Source: Flavobacterium okayamense
Lineage (GTDB): Bacteria; Bacteroidota; Bacteroidia; Flavobacteriales; Flavobacteriaceae
Reading direction: 5' to 3'
Length of the DNA stretch: 64,000 nucleotides
Assembly (NCBI RefSeq): GCF_019702945.1
Contig: NZ_AP024749.1
Location: forward strand, 2,046,001-2,110,000
The number at the start of each line of letters is the position of its first letter. Positions within the stretch are counted from its first letter, which is position 1. Positions 62,943 through 64,000 of this stretch are shown here, piece after piece. The notes beneath the pieces were generated by a model. It saw nothing but the letters and a program-made list of their open reading frames with translations, was not told the DNA's origin and ran no database searches. The position numbers and the translations under genes are program-made.

Positions 62943-63851
62943 TTAAAAGAATCTTGGATCTGCGACTCTATTGTTACTAAAAATTTCAAATCGTAAGAAG
63001 ATTTCGTGAGAACCCGAATTATAATTACTTAAATTCGAAGTTTCCATATCATATCCATAACCAGCAAATATTGCAGGTGATATTTGAAACCCTACTAATC
63101 CACTTATTGCAGAATCCCATCTATAAGCAGCTCCTAGAGTTAATTTGTCATGGATTAAAAAATTTGCTGTTATATCAGTTTGTAGTGGCGCTCCTTCAAC
63201 TGCTTTTGATAATAATGCTGGTTTAAATTTTATACTAGGACTTAAATTAAAAACATGTCCTGCAATTAAATAAAAATGCATTCTTTCTTTTGTAACTGTT
63301 ACATCATTATCATTGTATCTATTGGTTTCAAAGAAATTAGGAACAGAAACTCCTACATAGGTTTTATCTGAAAATAAATAAAGTCCCGCTCCAATATTAG
63401 GTGAAAATTCTGTGTCAAAGTTTTGAAATTGAGGGTCTAAAGGGTTTTGAATAGTTAGCTTATTAACATCTAAGTTAAATAAATTTGCAGTACCTTTTAA
63501 TCCAACAGATAATTTATAGTTATCAGAAACCTGAATAAAATATGCCAAATCTGCAGAAATCGTATTTTCATCAACAGGTCCAATTCTATCGTTTACAAAA
63601 GATAATCCAACTCCAAAATTTGATTCCCCAATAGGAGTATGAGCTGAAACATTATTTGTTACAGGAGCACCATCTAAACCGACCCATTGACTTCTATGTA
63701 ATAAGAACATTGTTAATGATTCTCTAGAACCTGCATAGGCGGGGTTAACATTCACCGTATTATACATATATTGAGTATACTGAGAGTCTTGTTGAGCATA
63801 GCACAATAACTGAGTAAATACTACAAATAAAATTATATATCTTGTTTTCAT
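62943..63851 (-). CDS. PorP/SprF-family type IX secretion outer-membrane protein
   Basis: A 302-residue protein with a signal peptide ending CYAQ. PorP/SprF landmarks are QQDSQYTQYMYNTVNVNPAYAGSRE and SQWVGLDGAPVTNNVSAHTPI, followed by a beta-barrel with alternating strands and the end GSHEIFLRFEIF. In F. johnsoniae SprF is needed for secretion of the adhesin SprB, and paralogues pair with other type B substrates (literature knowledge). The cut gene upstream is such a type B protein, so this one likely serves it. Confidence 0.93.
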   Translation of the reverse strand: MKTRYIILFVVFTQLLCYAQQDSQYTQYMYNTVNVNPAYAGSRESLTMFLLHRSQWVGLDGAPVTNNVSAHTPIGESNFGVGLSFVNDRIGPVDENTISADLAYFIQVSDNYKLSVGLKGTANLFNLDVNKLTIQNPLDPQFQNFDTEFSPNIGAGLYLFSDKTYVGVSVPNFFETNRYNDNDVTVTKERMHFYLIAGHVFNLSPSIKFKPALLSKAVEGAPLQTDITANFLIHDKLTLGAAYRWDSAISGLVGFQISPAIFAGYGYDMETSNLSNYNSGSHEIFLRFEIFSNNRVADPRFF

Positions 63852-63887
63852 AATCTTAATTTTTAAGTTATACTTACACTTTAACCG

Positions 63888-64000
63888 TTATTTATCTAAA
63901 TATAAATAACCAGATTTATCGTGCGATTTGCCTTCAGTATCATTATATTTTAGAATGTAAAAATACGTTCCATCTGGTAGCATTTCATTTTTATTAAATG
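63888..64000 (-). CDS. T9SS type B (gliding-motility-associated) C-terminal domain, partial
   Basis: Only the last 37 codons lie in the window: translation gives NKNEMLPDGTYFYILKYNDT followed by EGKSHDKSGYLYLDK and a TAA at 63888-63890. This is the end of the gliding-motility-associated C-terminal domain (CHU_C type), recognised by LPDGTYFYI and the final GYLYL strand. The remainder, probably a large surface adhesin, lies beyond the right edge. It is 36 bp upstream of the SprF-like gene in the same direction, the usual adhesin-sprF arrangement. Confidence 0.85.
   Translation of the reverse strand, partial: FNKNEMLPDGTYFYILKYNDTEGKSHDKSGYLYLDK

Overview
The window is a stretch of a low-GC chromosome from a member of the Flavobacteriaceae, most likely Flavobacterium or a close relative. 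The evidence is type IX secretion (T9SS) C-terminal sorting domains on secreted proteins, a PorP/SprF plus PorE-like OmpA pair, promoters of the Bacteroidetes type (TTG, about 19 bases, TAnnTTTG), few Shine-Dalgarno sequences, a flavobacterial HMG-CoA synthase, and closest family resemblance throughout to Flavobacteriia. Genes are packed tightly, many with 1-20 bp overlaps, and most convergent pairs share a bidirectional hairpin terminator. Both window ends cut genes: an MscS-type channel at the left and the C-terminus of a T9SS type B (gliding-motility-associated) surface protein at the right.

Layout. 0-3.5 kb is a minus-strand operon: DUF2520 protein, KdsC-like phosphatase, four-helix-bundle gene, UbiA prenyltransferase, Maf, MscS. 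3.6-10.4 kb holds a secreted leucine-rich-repeat T9SS protein, a compact arsenic-type operon (ArsR, DUF6428, methyltransferase, arsenate-reductase-like phosphatase, aquaporin) and a secreted lipase-like T9SS protein. 10.5-14.2 kb is oxidative-stress defence (peroxiredoxin, thioredoxin, DUF6952, KatG). 14.3-19.2 kb has NhaC, a Cys/Met-metabolism PLP enzyme with a divergent Lrp/AsnC regulator, and dihydrolipoyl dehydrogenase. 19.2-24.8 kb is pabB, four-helix-bundle gene, tilS, dsbD. 24.8-36.4 kb is mixed metabolism and housekeeping: an XRE/membrane pair, racemase/GNAT, comM, HMG-CoA synthase, zinc protease, RluA, four-helix-bundle gene, panB, serine dehydratase. 36.5-45.1 kb has a DEAD helicase, dnaK, nitronate monooxygenase, glutaminyl cyclase, the SRP RNA, an SDR and a transaldolase-like aldolase. 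45.1-50.7 kb has a thioredoxin-fold lipoprotein without its cysteines, a Tes/MJ0619-like radical SAM enzyme overlapping an Lgt-like membrane protein, and an ABC-F ATPase. 50.8-55.2 kb is accessory: small membrane and lipoprotein genes separated by attC-like inverted repeats. 55.3-60.9 kb has a split pirin, pyrR-pyrB, rnz, pdxH and a CAP lipoprotein. 61-64 kb is the T9SS surface-protein cluster.

Three patterns stand out. First, all three four-helix-bundle (23S rRNA intervening-sequence protein family) genes sit between co-directional operon genes, and each is bracketed by inverted repeats whose sequence differs from locus to locus. The ORF therefore lies in the loop of a potential stem, the same geometry as the rRNA intervening sequences that carry this family. 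Second, the 52.4-54.2 kb block looks like a short integron-type cassette array without a visible integrase. Third, a radical SAM enzyme resembling tetraether-lipid synthases overlaps an Lgt paralogue lacking some canonical Lgt residues, suggesting a dedicated lipid or lipoprotein modification. Functions are inferred from recognised motifs and family knowledge; no database search was possible.
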